This document shows positions 16,692-27,725 of a stretch of DNA of 64,000 nt, in pieces. Every line of letters starts with the position of its first letter. The stretch's first letter is position 1. Position numbers and translations under genes: made by a program. The notes beneath the pieces are model-generated. The model made no database searches. It had not been told where the DNA came from and saw only the letters and a program-made list of their open reading frames with translations. The stretch spans positions 62,001 through 126,000 of the forward strand of contig NZ_SJKB01000007.1 of assembly GCF_004331465.1 (NCBI RefSeq), given 5' to 3'. Source of the stretch: Kribbella pittospori. GTDB lineage: Bacteria > Actinomycetota > Actinomycetes > Propionibacteriales > Kribbellaceae.

Positions 16692-16756
16692 CGGCTCTCT
16701 CCGGATCCTGGTCGCGGTCTTGACCCGGCCGGTCGTCTTCGGCAGGGTGGCACTGT

Positions 16757-16777
16757 AATCATGCATCATGCACGATT
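16757..16777. promoter_or_regulatory. GntR operator: TGCATCATGCA palindrome
   Basis: TGCAT-C-ATGCA (16762-16772) is perfectly symmetric and is flanked by AATC on the left and GATT on the right, giving a 21-base near-perfect dyad. It sits between the GntR gene and the divergent dehydratase gene, 36 bases from the latter's ATG. FadR/VanR-type regulators bind sites of this form, so it probably controls both directions. Confidence 0.65.
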
Positions 16778-16812
16778 CGACCCCGGGCTAGCTACGGGAA
16801 GGCAGAAAACGA

Positions 16813-19527
16813 ATGGTGAGGTTCGAACAGGTTGGGGTCCTGCCCGAGCCAGGGGACAACGTTGCAATCGCCTCCCGCCGGCTCGACGCCGGGACGGAGA
16901 TCGAGCTCGGCGGCGCTGTGGTCACGCTGCCACACACCGTGCTCGAGGGGCATCGCTTCGTAGTCACCCCGGTCGCTCCCGGCGGCGCGCTCACGTCCTG
17001 GAACACCCCGTTCGCCCGCGCGTCCCGCGACCTGGTCCCCGGCGACTATGTGTGTACGCCGACCAGCCTCGCGGCAGTCACCGCCCGCGGAGTCGAGGGC
17101 CTTCCGGACGAGGCTTCGGCCACCAATGAGCCGCTCGACCCGTACGAGCTGGACGAGTCCGCGCTGAACTTCGGCGCGCAGGTGACCAGCGTCGAGCAGC
17201 CCGGAACGTTCCTCGGCTACCCCCGCGAGCAGGGCCCGGCCGGCACCCGCAACCACGTCGTCCTGATGGCGACCAGTTCCCGCAACAGTGGGTTCGTCAC
17301 CGAGCTCGCCCGCCGCTTCGACGGCGCGGCTGCCGGGGATGGCGTCGTACCGGTGGCTCACACCGAGGGCGGCGAGGACGAGGTCCCGAACAACCTGCAC
17401 TTCCTGCTCGCGACGCTGGCCGGCTTCACCCTGAATCCGAACGTCGGCGCCGTACTGATCGTCGACACCGAGGACGACGTGGTGTCCGGCCAGGCGATCA
17501 AGGATTTCATGGCGGAGCACGGCTACCCGTCGATCAAGGTCCCGTTCGCGTACTTCACCCGCCGGGCAGGGTTCGAGCACGATCTCACGGAAGCCGGCGC
17601 ACTCGTCGAGCCGTGGTTGCCGATTGTCGACAATCAGACTCGAGTGAAGGTCCCGCTCGCCGACCTCAAGATCGCCTTGCAGTGCGGCGGATCCGACGCG
17701 TTCTCGGGCATCTCCGCCAACCCGCTGGCCGGTCTGGTCGGTGCGGAGGTGATCAAGCACGGTGGCGCCGCCGTACTCGCGGAGACCGACGAGCTGATCG
17801 GCGCGGAACCCTATGTACTGAAGAACGTCCGCGACCTCGCGACCGCGCAGCGGTTCCTCGCCACCATCCGCTCGTTCAAGGAACGCGTCGGCTGGCACGG
17901 TCACACCGCGGAGGGCAACCCATCGGGCGGCAACGTGTACCGCGGCCTCTACAACATCGTCCTGAAGTCGATCGGCGCCGCGCGGAAGCTGCCGCGCGAG
18001 GTGCGGCTGGACCACGTGATCGACTACGGCGAACCGCTGCCCGGCAACGGCTACATCTTCATGGACAGTCCCGGCAACGACCTCGAGTCGGTCGCCGGCC
18101 AGATCGGCAGCGGCTGCAACCTGATCTTCTTCACCACCGGGAACGGCTCGATCACGAACTTCCCGTTCGTGCCGACGCTGAAGTTCGTCACCACCCACGA
18201 CCGGTACGAGCGCCTGCACGCCGAGATGGACGTGGACGCGGGCCGCTACCTCACCGGTACGTCGATGGCCGAGCTGACCGCGGACACCTTTGACCTCACG
18301 GTCCGGGTCGCGTCCGGTGAGCCGAGCGCGGGGGAGCGGGCCGGCCACAGCCAGGTCTCGATCTGGCGCAACTGGAAGCAGAGCGGGCCGCGCGAGGGTA
18401 TTTCGATCACCACCGACGGCCGGATGAGCCGCAAGCTGATCGACCTCCCGGCCGAGGACCGCGACGCTCCGCTGGACGGTCTCCCGATGACCGGTCTTGG
18501 CACCAACGACCGGACCGCCGTACGGCTGTTGCAGGTTGATGACCGGCTGGTGCCGGAGGCTGTTGGGCTGATCCTGCCGACCAGCCTGTGCTCGGGGCAG
18601 ATCGCGCTGCGGCTCGCGGCGCAAGGAGAGCTGGAGAAGTGGGCCGGTGACGCGGTCACGCGGATGGTCGCGCTGCCGCACACCGAGGGCTGCGGCAGCA
18701 GCGGTGGCGCCTCCGAGGAGACGTTCGCCCGGACGATGCTCGGCTATCTTCTCCACCCCAACACGCGGATGGCGCTCCTGCTCGAGCACGGCTGCGAGAA
18801 GACCCACAACGACTACTTCCGGTCGCGCCTTGTCGAGGCCGGCGCGGATCCGTCCCGCTTCGGCTGGGCCAGCATCCAGGCCGACGGCGGCCTCGACGCG
18901 GTCGGCGCGCGAGTGAAGGACTGGTTCGGCAGCTTCGATCTGAGCAGCCCGATCGAGCACGCCGGGACCCTCGGCGAGCTCACCATCGGGCTGGAGGCTC
19001 GCGGTCCGTTGACCGACGAGACCGCTGAGGCGCTGGCGTTGGTCGGCCGGGAGATCGTCGGTTCCGGTGGATCCGTTGTCCTCTCGTCCCGAGGTGGACT
19101 GGTCGCGCACGACGGCTTCCGTCGTACGGCGTTCGGCTCCGACACGGCCCTCGGCCCGACGATCGCGCATGGGCAGCGGTTCGTGGCGCCGGGGTGGCAC
19201 GTGATGCGGATGCCTGGCACGGACTGGATGGAGACAGCGACGGGCTTCGGTGCGTCCGGCGTTCAGCAGATCCTCGCGCACGTTGCCGGCGGCACCTTGT
19301 CCGCGCAGCGCTTCGTCCCGGTCGTTGAGTTCAGCAACGATCCGGAGACGGTGGCGAAGTACGGCGACGACCTCGACGCGGTGGCCACCGGCAACGCTGC
19401 GGACCAGGCCCGGATCGGTCTGGACACCATCGCTTCGGTGGCGAGCCGGCAGTTCGTTCCCAAGGCGGTTGCGTCAGGCAACGTCGGCTTCCAGATCACC
19501 CGCGGTCTCCTCGGCACCTCGATGTGA
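16813..19527 (+). CDS. UxaA-family altronate/galactarate dehydratase, double-module fusion
   Basis: A 904-residue protein, nearly twice the usual 500. Residues about 8-90 are a SAF domain. Residues 120-530 are a full UxaA-like module (NQTRVKVP, ALQCGGSDAFSGISANPLAG, GNPSGGN, SPGNDLESVA, TTGNGS). Residues 545-904 are a second, shorter module. In the first module the Cys-containing metal motifs are degenerate (VAHTEGGEDEV, IVDTEDD). In the second they are intact (LPHTEGCGSSGG, LEHGCEKTHND). Dehydration of a sugar acid is expected. It is first in the operon, GGGAAGG lies upstream, and the GntR operator lies before it. Confidence 0.85.
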   Translation: MVRFEQVGVLPEPGDNVAIASRRLDAGTEIELGGAVVTLPHTVLEGHRFVVTPVAPGGALTSWNTPFARASRDLVPGDYVCTPTSLAAVTARGVEGLPDEASATNEPLDPYELDESALNFGAQVTSVEQPGTFLGYPREQGPAGTRNHVVLMATSSRNSGFVTELARRFDGAAAGDGVVPVAHTEGGEDEVPNNLHFLLATLAGFTLNPNVGAVLIVDTEDDVVSGQAIKDFMAEHGYPSIKVPFAYFTRRAGFEHDLTEAGALVEPWLPIVDNQTRVKVPLADLKIALQCGGSDAFSGISANPLAGLVGAEVIKHGGAAVLAETDELIGAEPYVLKNVRDLATAQRFLATIRSFKERVGWHGHTAEGNPSGGNVYRGLYNIVLKSIGAARKLPREVRLDHVIDYGEPLPGNGYIFMDSPGNDLESVAGQIGSGCNLIFFTTGNGSITNFPFVPTLKFVTTHDRYERLHAEMDVDAGRYLTGTSMAELTADTFDLTVRVASGEPSAGERAGHSQVSIWRNWKQSGPREGISITTDGRMSRKLIDLPAEDRDAPLDGLPMTGLGTNDRTAVRLLQVDDRLVPEAVGLILPTSLCSGQIALRLAAQGELEKWAGDAVTRMVALPHTEGCGSSGGASEETFARTMLGYLLHPNTRMALLLEHGCEKTHNDYFRSRLVEAGADPSRFGWASIQADGGLDAVGARVKDWFGSFDLSSPIEHAGTLGELTIGLEARGPLTDETAEALALVGREIVGSGGSVVLSSRGGLVAHDGFRRTAFGSDTALGPTIAHGQRFVAPGWHVMRMPGTDWMETATGFGASGVQQILAHVAGGTLSAQRFVPVVEFSNDPETVAKYGDDLDAVATGNAADQARIGLDTIASVASRQFVPKAVASGNVGFQITRGLLGTSM

Positions 19528-19538
19528 AAGGCAGCTCT

Positions 19539-20429
19539 ATGCATTTGGTCCGTTACCAGTCCCCGGACGGTCGGCCCGTTGTCGGTGTGCGTACCGATGA
19601 CACCGTGGCGCCGGTCGAAGGCGTCGGCAGTTTCGCGGAGCTGCTGTGGCTCCCGCTCGACGAGCTGAAGACAGCTGTCGCCAAGCTCGGGGAGCCGGCC
19701 CCGGTCGACGGCTTGAAGTTCCTGCCGCCGCTCGACGGGCGGGGTGAGGTCTGGTGCGCGGGCGTGACGTATGAGCGATCGCGCGGCGCCCGGATGGAGG
19801 AGAGCACCGAGCAGTCCGTGTACGACAAGGTCTACACGGCTGGTCGGCCCGAGCTCTTCCAGAAGGCCCCGGCCTGGCGCGTGGTCGCCGACGGGGAGCC
19901 GGTCGGAATCCGGGCCGACTCGGGGCACGACGTACCCGAGCCTGAGCTCGCGGTCGTTGCCAACAGCCACGGTGAGATCGTCGGCTTCACGGTCTGCAAC
20001 GACATGAGCTCGCGGTCGATCGAGGGCGTGAACCCGCTGTACGTACCGCAAGCCAAGCTGTTCGCGGGCGGCTGCTCGCTGGCGGCCGGCATTCGGCCCG
20101 CCTGGGAGGTCGCGGACCCGAAGGACCTGAGCATCGACCTCGTCATCGAGCGCGCCGGCGACGAGGTGTTCGCGGGTACGACGTCCACCGCGAAGCTGGT
20201 GCGGGAGCTGCAGGACCTGATCGACGTACTGTTCGTGCCGAACGACTTCCCGGACGGCGTGATCCTGGCGACCGGTACCGGGATCGTGCCCGAGCTGGAC
20301 TTCGCGCTGGCCGAGGGTGACGTCATCACGATCACGATCGCCGAGGTCGGCACGCTGACCAATACGGTGGCCGTCGGCCGGGAACCGTTCGCGTTCCTGG
20401 CGACCGAGAACCTGGAGGAGAAGCGATGA
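19539..20429 (+). CDS. FAH-family 2-keto-3-deoxy-acid dehydratase
   Basis: A 296-residue fumarylacetoacetate-hydrolase-fold enzyme. The metal-binding set is visible as PEPELAVVANSHGEIVGFTVCNDMSSRSIEGVNPLY (Glu, Glu, Asp spaced as in the family) near residues 137-172. ATG at 19539 follows AAAGG; the longer GTG at 19524 overlaps the previous stop and is less likely. Placed between a sugar-acid dehydratase and a semialdehyde dehydrogenase, it most likely converts 2-keto-3-deoxypentonate to 2-oxoglutarate semialdehyde. It overlaps the next gene by ATGA. Confidence 0.8.
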   Translation: MHLVRYQSPDGRPVVGVRTDDTVAPVEGVGSFAELLWLPLDELKTAVAKLGEPAPVDGLKFLPPLDGRGEVWCAGVTYERSRGARMEESTEQSVYDKVYTAGRPELFQKAPAWRVVADGEPVGIRADSGHDVPEPELAVVANSHGEIVGFTVCNDMSSRSIEGVNPLYVPQAKLFAGGCSLAAGIRPAWEVADPKDLSIDLVIERAGDEVFAGTTSTAKLVRELQDLIDVLFVPNDFPDGVILATGTGIVPELDFALAEGDVITITIAEVGTLTNTVAVGREPFAFLATENLEEKR

Positions 20430-21873
20430 TCCCGGACACCACCCCCGTCGAGCTCGAGCAGGCGCTTGCCGCTGCGGCGGTCGCCGCGCCGGCATTCGGC
20501 ACCTCGGAGCCTGCCGTCCGGGCCGGGTGGATCCGCACGGTTGCGGATGCGCTGGACGGCGCCGCGGACGAGCTCGTGCCGATCGCGATGCGGGAGACGT
20601 CGCTGCCGGAGGCGCGGCTGCGTGGCGAGGTCGCGCGGAGTACCGGCCAGCTGCGGATGTTCGCCGAGGTGCTGGAAGAGGGCTCGCTGCTCGAGGTCAT
20701 CATCGACACGGCGGACGCGCAGGCGAAGCCGGTACCGCGGCCGGATCTGCGCCGCGTCCTGGTCCCGCTCGGGCCGGTGCTGGTGTTCGCCGCTAGCAAC
20801 TTCCCGTTCGCCTTCAGCGTCTGCGGTGGTGACACCGCGTCCGCGCTGGCTGCTGGGTGTCCGGTGATCGTCAAGGCGCACCCTGGTCATCCCGAGCTGT
20901 CCGCGCGCACCGCCGAGGTGATGATCGCGGCGCTGGCTTCGGCCGGTGCACCGGCTGGATCGTTCGGCCTGATCCAGGGCTTCGACGTCGGCGTGACCGC
21001 GCTCAAGGACCCGCGGATCACCGCGGCCGGGTTCACCGGTTCGGTCCCGGCCGGCAAGGCGCTGCACGAGATCGCCGTCACCCGGCCGGAGCCGATCCCG
21101 TTCTACGGCGAGCTCGGCAGCCTGAACCCGGTCTTCGTCACCCAGGCCGCGATCGATGCCCGGGGCAAGGATATCGCGACCGGGTACGTCGGCTCGTTCA
21201 CCCTCGGCGTCGGACAGTTCTGCACCAAGCCGGGTCTGCTCTTCCTGCCGGCCGCCCACGGTCTGCAGGAGCAGCTGGCGGCAGTGGTCGGCGGAGTCGC
21301 CGAGGCGCCGATGCTGAACGACCGCATCAAGGACGGTTTCGGCTCAGGCCGCGACCGCCTGCAGAAGGTCGACGGCATCCGGGTCTTGGCGTCCGGTAGT
21401 GCGACGTTGCTGCAGACAACCGTCCCCGAGCTGCTCGCACGGCGTGACGAGATTCTCGAGGAGTGCTTCGGGCCGGTCTCGATCGTTGTCGAGTACAACG
21501 GTCTGGAGGAGCTCCGCGCTGCTGTCGAGGCCTTTGAAGGCAATCTGACCGCGACGCTGCACGCGGAGGGCTCTGACACCGAATTGGCCGCGGAGCTGCT
21601 GCCGTTGCTGACGGCAAGGGCCGGGCGGGTGCTGTGGAACGGCTGGCCGACCGGCGTCGCCGTGTCCTGGGCTCAGCATCACGGCGGTCCGTTCCCGTCG
21701 ACCGTCGGCTCGATCCACACCAGCGTCGGCGTGACCGCGGCCCGCCGGTTCCAGCGACCGGTTGCCTACCAGGACACGCCGGATGCGGTGCTGCCCGACG
21801 TACTGAAGGATGCGAACCCGAGCGGCATCAGCCGCCGGGTGAACGGGACCGTGACTACAGGTGAGGTGTCTCG

Positions 21874-21877
<4 letters not shown>
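20426..21877 (+). CDS. Aldehyde dehydrogenase, 2-oxoglutarate-semialdehyde (KGSADH) type
   Basis: A 483-residue NAD(P)-dependent aldehyde dehydrogenase. The catalytic Cys is in GVGQFCTKPG (near residue 270) and the general-base Glu in FYGELGSLNP (near residue 231). The cofactor loop is FTGSVPAGKAL. This combination (GQFCTKPG, ASNFPFAFSVCGGD) is characteristic of the oxovalerate/ketoglutarate-semialdehyde branch. It would oxidise the semialdehyde to 2-oxoglutarate, linking sugar-acid breakdown to the TCA cycle. Coupled by ATGA on both sides. Confidence 0.85.
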
Positions 21878-23729
<1,852 letters not shown>

Positions 23730-23730
<1 letters not shown>

Positions 23731-25034
23731 TGTCCTGGGGACCGTTTGAGGCTGTTCGGGGGCTTCGGCCCAACGGCGTGATCCCGCAAGTTACGCCGAT
23801 TCGCCGGTTGCTCTCGGATGTCCCGACCTCAGCAGATCCGTACGCCGAAGCGCAGGCAGCTCTCGAACCCCTGCGATCCCGCATCGCACCCGACGCGCGG
23901 ATCGCAGTGACCGCGGGCAGCCGTGGCATCCACGACCTCGTTCCCGTGGTCAAGGCGGCTGTCGACTGGCTGAAGTCTGTGGGCGCCGCGCCGTTCGTCA
24001 TCCCCGCGATGGGATCGCACGGCGGCGCGACCGCGGCCGGTCAGATCGAGATGCTGGACGGTTTGGGGATCACTGAGGCGTCGGTCGGCTGCCCGATCGA
24101 GGCGACCATGGAGACAGTGGTCGTCGGCACGCTGCCCGACGGCACCGACATCCACCACGACGCGATTGCCGCCAAGGCGGACGGCGTACTCCTGGTGAAC
24201 CGGGTCAAGCCGCACACCGACTTCCGAGGCCCGATCGAGAGCGGGATCGCCAAAATCCTCGCGATCGGCCTCGGCAACCACGTCGGTGCGGCCTCCCTCC
24301 ACGCCGGCGGCATCCCGTCACTCGGTGGGAACATCGAGGCGGCCGCTCGCATGGTCGTTGCGCAGGGCAAGATCCTTGGTGGGCTGGCGATCCTGGAGAA
24401 CGCGCGGGAGAAGACCGCCGCGGTCGAGCTGCTCGAGCCGGACGGCATCGCTGGTGTGGCCGAGCAGGCGTTGCTGCAGCGGGCGGGCGGCTTGCTCGGC
24501 CGGTTGCCGTTCGACGAGCTGGACGTGCTGGTGATCGATGAACTGGGCAAGGACAAGTCCGGGGCCGGCATGGACACGAACGTGATCGGCCGGTGCTGGG
24601 TGCACGGGATCCCCGAGTTCGAGTCGCCGTCGATCGCGACGATCAGCGTGCACTCCCTGACCCCGGCGTCGCACGGGAACGCGTCCGGTCTCGGCCTGGC
24701 GGATGTCATCCCGGCACGTCTGCTGGAGCAGGTGGATTTCCGGGTCAGCTACGTCAACGCCCTGACGTCCGGCGCCGGGGGAGCCCGCCGCTCCCGGCTG
24801 CCGATGGTGATGGAAGACGACGAGGCCACCGTGCTCGCCGCCGCGACGATGTGCGGCCGGCGCGACTGGTCCGAACTCCGGCTGGCCCGGATCAAGGACA
24901 CCTTGTCCCCGAACGAGTTGATGGTGACGCCGGCACTGCTGACCGAGGTGAGTGACCGCTTCGACCTGGAGATCACCGGGCCGGCGCGAGACCTGACAGC
25001 GGCCGGCCGGCTCGGACCCTGGAGTGACGCATGA
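23730..25034 (+). CDS. LarA-like (DUF2088) nickel-pincer racemase-type protein
   Basis: A 434-residue LarA-fold protein. GSRGIHDLVPVVKA near residue 55 and VNRVKPHTDFRGPIESGIAK near residue 155 are conserved LarA blocks. Characterised LarA homologues racemise or epimerise 2-hydroxyacids with a nickel-pincer nucleotide built by LarB, LarC and LarE; none of those genes is in the window. With a FAD-dependent 2-hydroxyacid oxidase two genes later, conversion of one hydroxyacid epimer to the oxidisable form is a plausible job. Start overlaps the dehydratase stop. Confidence 0.75.
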
Positions 25035-25897
25035 ACCTTCGCGAGGCACACGCACTGCTGGCTGATCGTGGTTTCCGCCCGGGCGGCGCGTCCGCGCGGA
25101 CGTTCCCGGACGACGCGCCGTACAAGGTGGAAATCCCTTCGTGTGAAGGGCCGCGGGTGATGACCGCGGTGCTGGAGGAAGCCAAGACCCGCGGTGTGCG
25201 GATCGACCGGGTCTCGCAGGGCAGCGGCGTGATGATGCTGACCGACGGCGAGATCGAGGAGATGCTCTCGCTCGGTACGTCGGCCGGCGTCGAGGTCTGT
25301 CTGTTCCTCGGTCCGCGCGGTGCGTGGGACATCGGTGGTCAGGCCAAGGTGTCCGCTGCCGTCGGTGGTGTTGCGCGGGGCAACGAGATGGTTGCCGCGT
25401 CGCTCTGTGATGCGTTCCGGGCGGTCGAACTCGGCGTACGGAGCCTGCTGGTCGGGGACATCGGCGTACTGGAGATCCTTGGTGAGCTGAAGGTCGACGG
25501 ATCGTTGCCGTCGGACCTGGTGCTGAAGACGTCGGTGCTGATGCCGCTGCCCAATGCCCCGACTGCTCGGTTGTACGAGCGGCTGGGGGCGACGAGTCTG
25601 AACGTGTCGACCGACCTGCCGGTGCCGGTGCTGGCGGAGATCCGGTCGGTGACGTCGGTGCCGATCGACATGTACATCGAGGTGCCTGACGACCAGGGTG
25701 GGCATGTGCGGTTCTACGACGTACCGGAGATCGTCCGGGTCGCGGCCCCGGTCTACCTGAAGATGGGACTGCGGAATGCGCCGAACATCTACCCGGTGGG
25801 TGCGCATCTGACCGGTACGGCGGAGGCACTCGGGCGGGAACGGGTACGGCGGGCGGAGTTGATCCTGCGGCTGCTGGCCGAACAGGATGAGGCATGA
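25031..25897 (+). CDS. TIM-barrel-like protein (peptidase U32-like), function unknown
   Basis: A 288-residue soluble protein linked by ATGA to both neighbours. Alternating strand-helix patterns (VEVCLFLGPRGAWD, LGVRSLLVGDIGVLEIL, VPIDMYIEVPDDQGGHVRFYDVPEIV, APVYLKMGLRN) fit a TIM barrel, with some resemblance to U32-peptidase-type barrels. No catalytic motif can be assigned with confidence. Being locked between LarA-like and FAD-oxidase genes suggests a role in handling the same hydroxyacid, perhaps as an aldolase, isomerase or metal-binding partner. Confidence 0.55.
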   Translation: MNLREAHALLADRGFRPGGASARTFPDDAPYKVEIPSCEGPRVMTAVLEEAKTRGVRIDRVSQGSGVMMLTDGEIEEMLSLGTSAGVEVCLFLGPRGAWDIGGQAKVSAAVGGVARGNEMVAASLCDAFRAVELGVRSLLVGDIGVLEILGELKVDGSLPSDLVLKTSVLMPLPNAPTARLYERLGATSLNVSTDLPVPVLAEIRSVTSVPIDMYIEVPDDQGGHVRFYDVPEIVRVAAPVYLKMGLRNAPNIYPVGAHLTGTAEALGRERVRRAELILRLLAEQDEA

Positions 25898-27273
25898 CGC
25901 CCGCCGATCCACTCGTCACCCGGTTGCGCTCGTCGCTGGGCGACAATGCGGTTGTCGACGATCCCGACGTACTGGACAGTCATCGCAATGACCACGCGAC
26001 CTTCTGTACGGCGGGAGTGCCGCGGCTGCTCGTACGGCCGTCGTCGACCGCTGAGGTCTCGGAGGTTCTGAAGGCTGCTGGGTCCTTCGGTGTGCCTGTG
26101 GTGACGCAGGGCGCCCGGACAGGGTTGTCGGGTGCGGCGAACGCGTTGGACGGCTGTCTGCTGCTGTCGACGGCTCGGATGAACCAGATCCTGGAGGTCT
26201 CGGTCGAGGACCAGGTCGCGGTGGTGCAGCCGGGTGTCGTGAACGCCGATCTGTCCCGGGCCGTGCTCGAGAAGGACCTCTTCTATCCGCCGGATCCGTC
26301 GTCGTGGGAAATGTCCACGGTGGGTGGCAACATCGCGACCAACGCCGGTGGGCTGTGTTGTGTGAAGTACGGCGTGACGTCGGACTTCGTGCGTGGACTG
26401 GAGGTGGTGCTGGCGTCGGGCGAGGTCGTCCGTACCGGCCGGCGGTCGGCGAAGGGCGTCGCTGGGTACGACCTGACGCGGTTGATCGTCGGATCCGAAG
26501 GCACGTTGGGCGTGGTCACCGAGGCAACGCTCGCGCTCCGGCCTGCCCCCGAAGCCTCGTTGACCGCGGCGGCTACCTTCCTGTCGATCGAGGAGGGGAT
26601 CGCGGCCGCGGCAGCTGTCATGGCTTCCGGCCTTCGACCGTCCCTGCTCGAATTCCTGGATCGTCCGACCTTGCGGGCCATCCAGGACTATCGCGACATG
26701 GGACTCCCCGCCGACGTCGGATCGATGTTGATCGCGCAGTCGGACCGCGGTCTGCGTGCCGCTGATGATGTGGCGCGCATCGCGGCGATCTGCACCGAGC
26801 ATGGTGCCATCGACGTCGCCGAGGCGTCGGACGCCGAGGAGTCCCGGATGCTTCTCGAAGCCCGTCGCCTGGTCAATTCGGCGCTTGAACCTCTCGGTGT
26901 CACGCTCATCGACGACGTCGCCGTACCGCGCTCGAAGCTGGTCGCATTGCTGCGCGGAATCGCCGAGATCGGCACGAAGTACGACGTACTGATCTGCTGT
27001 CCCGGCCACGTCGGCGACGGCAACATGCACCCCACCGTCGTCTTCGACCGCGACGATCCCGACGCCGAAGCCCGTGCCCTGCAGGCCTTCGGCGCCGTGA
27101 TGGAACTGGGCCTGTCGCTCGGCGGCACCATCACCGGCGAACACGGCATCGGCAAACTCAAACGCCAGTGGCTCGCGCAGGAACTGGGGTCGGTGGGCTT
27201 GCGCCTGCAACGCGAGGTCAAAGCCGTCTTCGATCCCAACAACCTTCTGAACCCCGACAAGCTCTTCCTCTGA
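25894..27273 (+). CDS. FAD-binding 2-hydroxyacid oxidase/dehydrogenase (GlcD / D-lactate type)
   Basis: A 459-residue protein with an N-terminal PCMH-type FAD domain (GARTGLSGAANAL near residue 72, PPDPSSWEMSTVGGNIATNAGG near 130) and a C-terminal oxidase domain ending in GNMHPTVVFDRDD, GEHGIGKLKRQWL and FDPNNLLNPDKLF, all classic GlcD/DLD blocks. It should oxidise glycolate, D-lactate or another D-2-hydroxyacid to the keto acid. Last gene of the operon; a tRNA-like sequence on the opposite strand starts two bases after the stop. Confidence 0.9.
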   Translation: MTPADPLVTRLRSSLGDNAVVDDPDVLDSHRNDHATFCTAGVPRLLVRPSSTAEVSEVLKAAGSFGVPVVTQGARTGLSGAANALDGCLLLSTARMNQILEVSVEDQVAVVQPGVVNADLSRAVLEKDLFYPPDPSSWEMSTVGGNIATNAGGLCCVKYGVTSDFVRGLEVVLASGEVVRTGRRSAKGVAGYDLTRLIVGSEGTLGVVTEATLALRPAPEASLTAAATFLSIEEGIAAAAAVMASGLRPSLLEFLDRPTLRAIQDYRDMGLPADVGSMLIAQSDRGLRAADDVARIAAICTEHGAIDVAEASDAEESRMLLEARRLVNSALEPLGVTLIDDVAVPRSKLVALLRGIAEIGTKYDVLICCPGHVGDGNMHPTVVFDRDDPDAEARALQAFGAVMELGLSLGGTITGEHGIGKLKRQWLAQELGSVGLRLQREVKAVFDPNNLLNPDKLFL

Positions 27274-27274
27274 G

Positions 27275-27343
27275 TCCCCCTGCCCGGAGTCGAACCAGGA
27301 ACCCAGCCTTCGGAAAGCCGGGCGAGAATCCGTCACCAGAGGG
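27275..27343 (-). tRNA. Atypical tRNA-like gene, Arg (anticodon CCG)
   Basis: A 69-base cloverleaf. Acceptor CCCTCTG pairs with CAGGGGG, discriminator A; the T arm has TTCGACT; the anticodon loop TTCCGAA gives CCG (Arg, codon CGG). The D stem GTGA/TCGC starts directly after the acceptor, so the usual U8-N9 connector is missing and the gene is short. No encoded CCA. It could be a divergent functional tRNA or a decaying copy. Last member of the minus-strand tRNA array. Confidence 0.55.
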
Positions 27344-27347
27344 ATTC

Positions 27348-27377
27348 GGGTACGCCGCCCCCGTTGGCGGCGTACCC
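27348..27377. terminator. 12-bp perfect hairpin
   Basis: GGGTACGCCGCC (27348-27359) pairs with GGCGGCGTACCC (27366-27377) around a 6-base loop. It lies just after the stop of the small minus-strand gene (27385) and before the Arg tRNA-like sequence. No T-run; it may be a terminator or a processing signal between coding and tRNA parts of one transcript. Confidence 0.55.
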
Positions 27378-27384
27378 GCAGCGC

Positions 27385-27579
27385 TTACTCCTCGACTGAG
27401 ACGACGCGGACCCAGTCGGAGCAGTCGGCTTCACACCAGACGTGATCGCCGCGGTGCGCGATCCGATCACGCTGCACATGCCCACAGGCAAGCTGCACCC
27501 GGCGCAGCGCGTGACCCTGCTTCACTGGAGCACCGGTCCTACCGCCGGGCACTCGCTTTCTGTTCCTGAGGTCGGCCAT
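27385..27579 (-). CDS. Small Cys/His protein in tRNA array
   Basis: A 64-residue basic protein. ATG at 27579 has a strong GAGGAGG eleven bases upstream. LACGHVQRD and WCEADCSDW supply Cys-x-His and Cys-x3-Cys pairs about 22 residues apart, which could form a small zinc site. The N-terminal half is rich in Arg and Lys, suggesting nucleic-acid binding. It sits between tRNA-Tyr and an atypical tRNA-Arg on the same strand, so a role with RNA is possible. No family recognised. Confidence 0.6.
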   Translation of the reverse strand: MADLRNRKRVPGGRTGAPVKQGHALRRVQLACGHVQRDRIAHRGDHVWCEADCSDWVRVVSVEE

Positions 27580-27641
27580 GGCCGGTCCTCCTCTCTTTCG
27601 TATTGCTGTTGATTGCCCAAGGCACCTTTGCCAGGGGTCCG

Positions 27642-27725
27642 TACAGGAGGCAGGATTCGAACCTGCTGAGCCCGAAGGCAACGGGTTTACAGCCCGCCCC
27701 GCCCCTCCCACGACGGCGCTCCTGT
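27642..27725 (-). tRNA. tRNA-Tyr (anticodon GTA)
   Basis: An 84-base class II tRNA. Acceptor ACAGGAG/CTCCTGT is perfectly paired, discriminator A; anticodon loop CTGTAAA; a long variable arm typical of bacterial tRNA-Tyr; T arm GCAGG-TTCGAAT-CCTGC. Position 8 is C rather than the near-universal U. No encoded CCA. The 5' end abuts the stop codon of the methyltransferase-like gene (27726), so it is probably cut from that mRNA. Confidence 0.85.
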
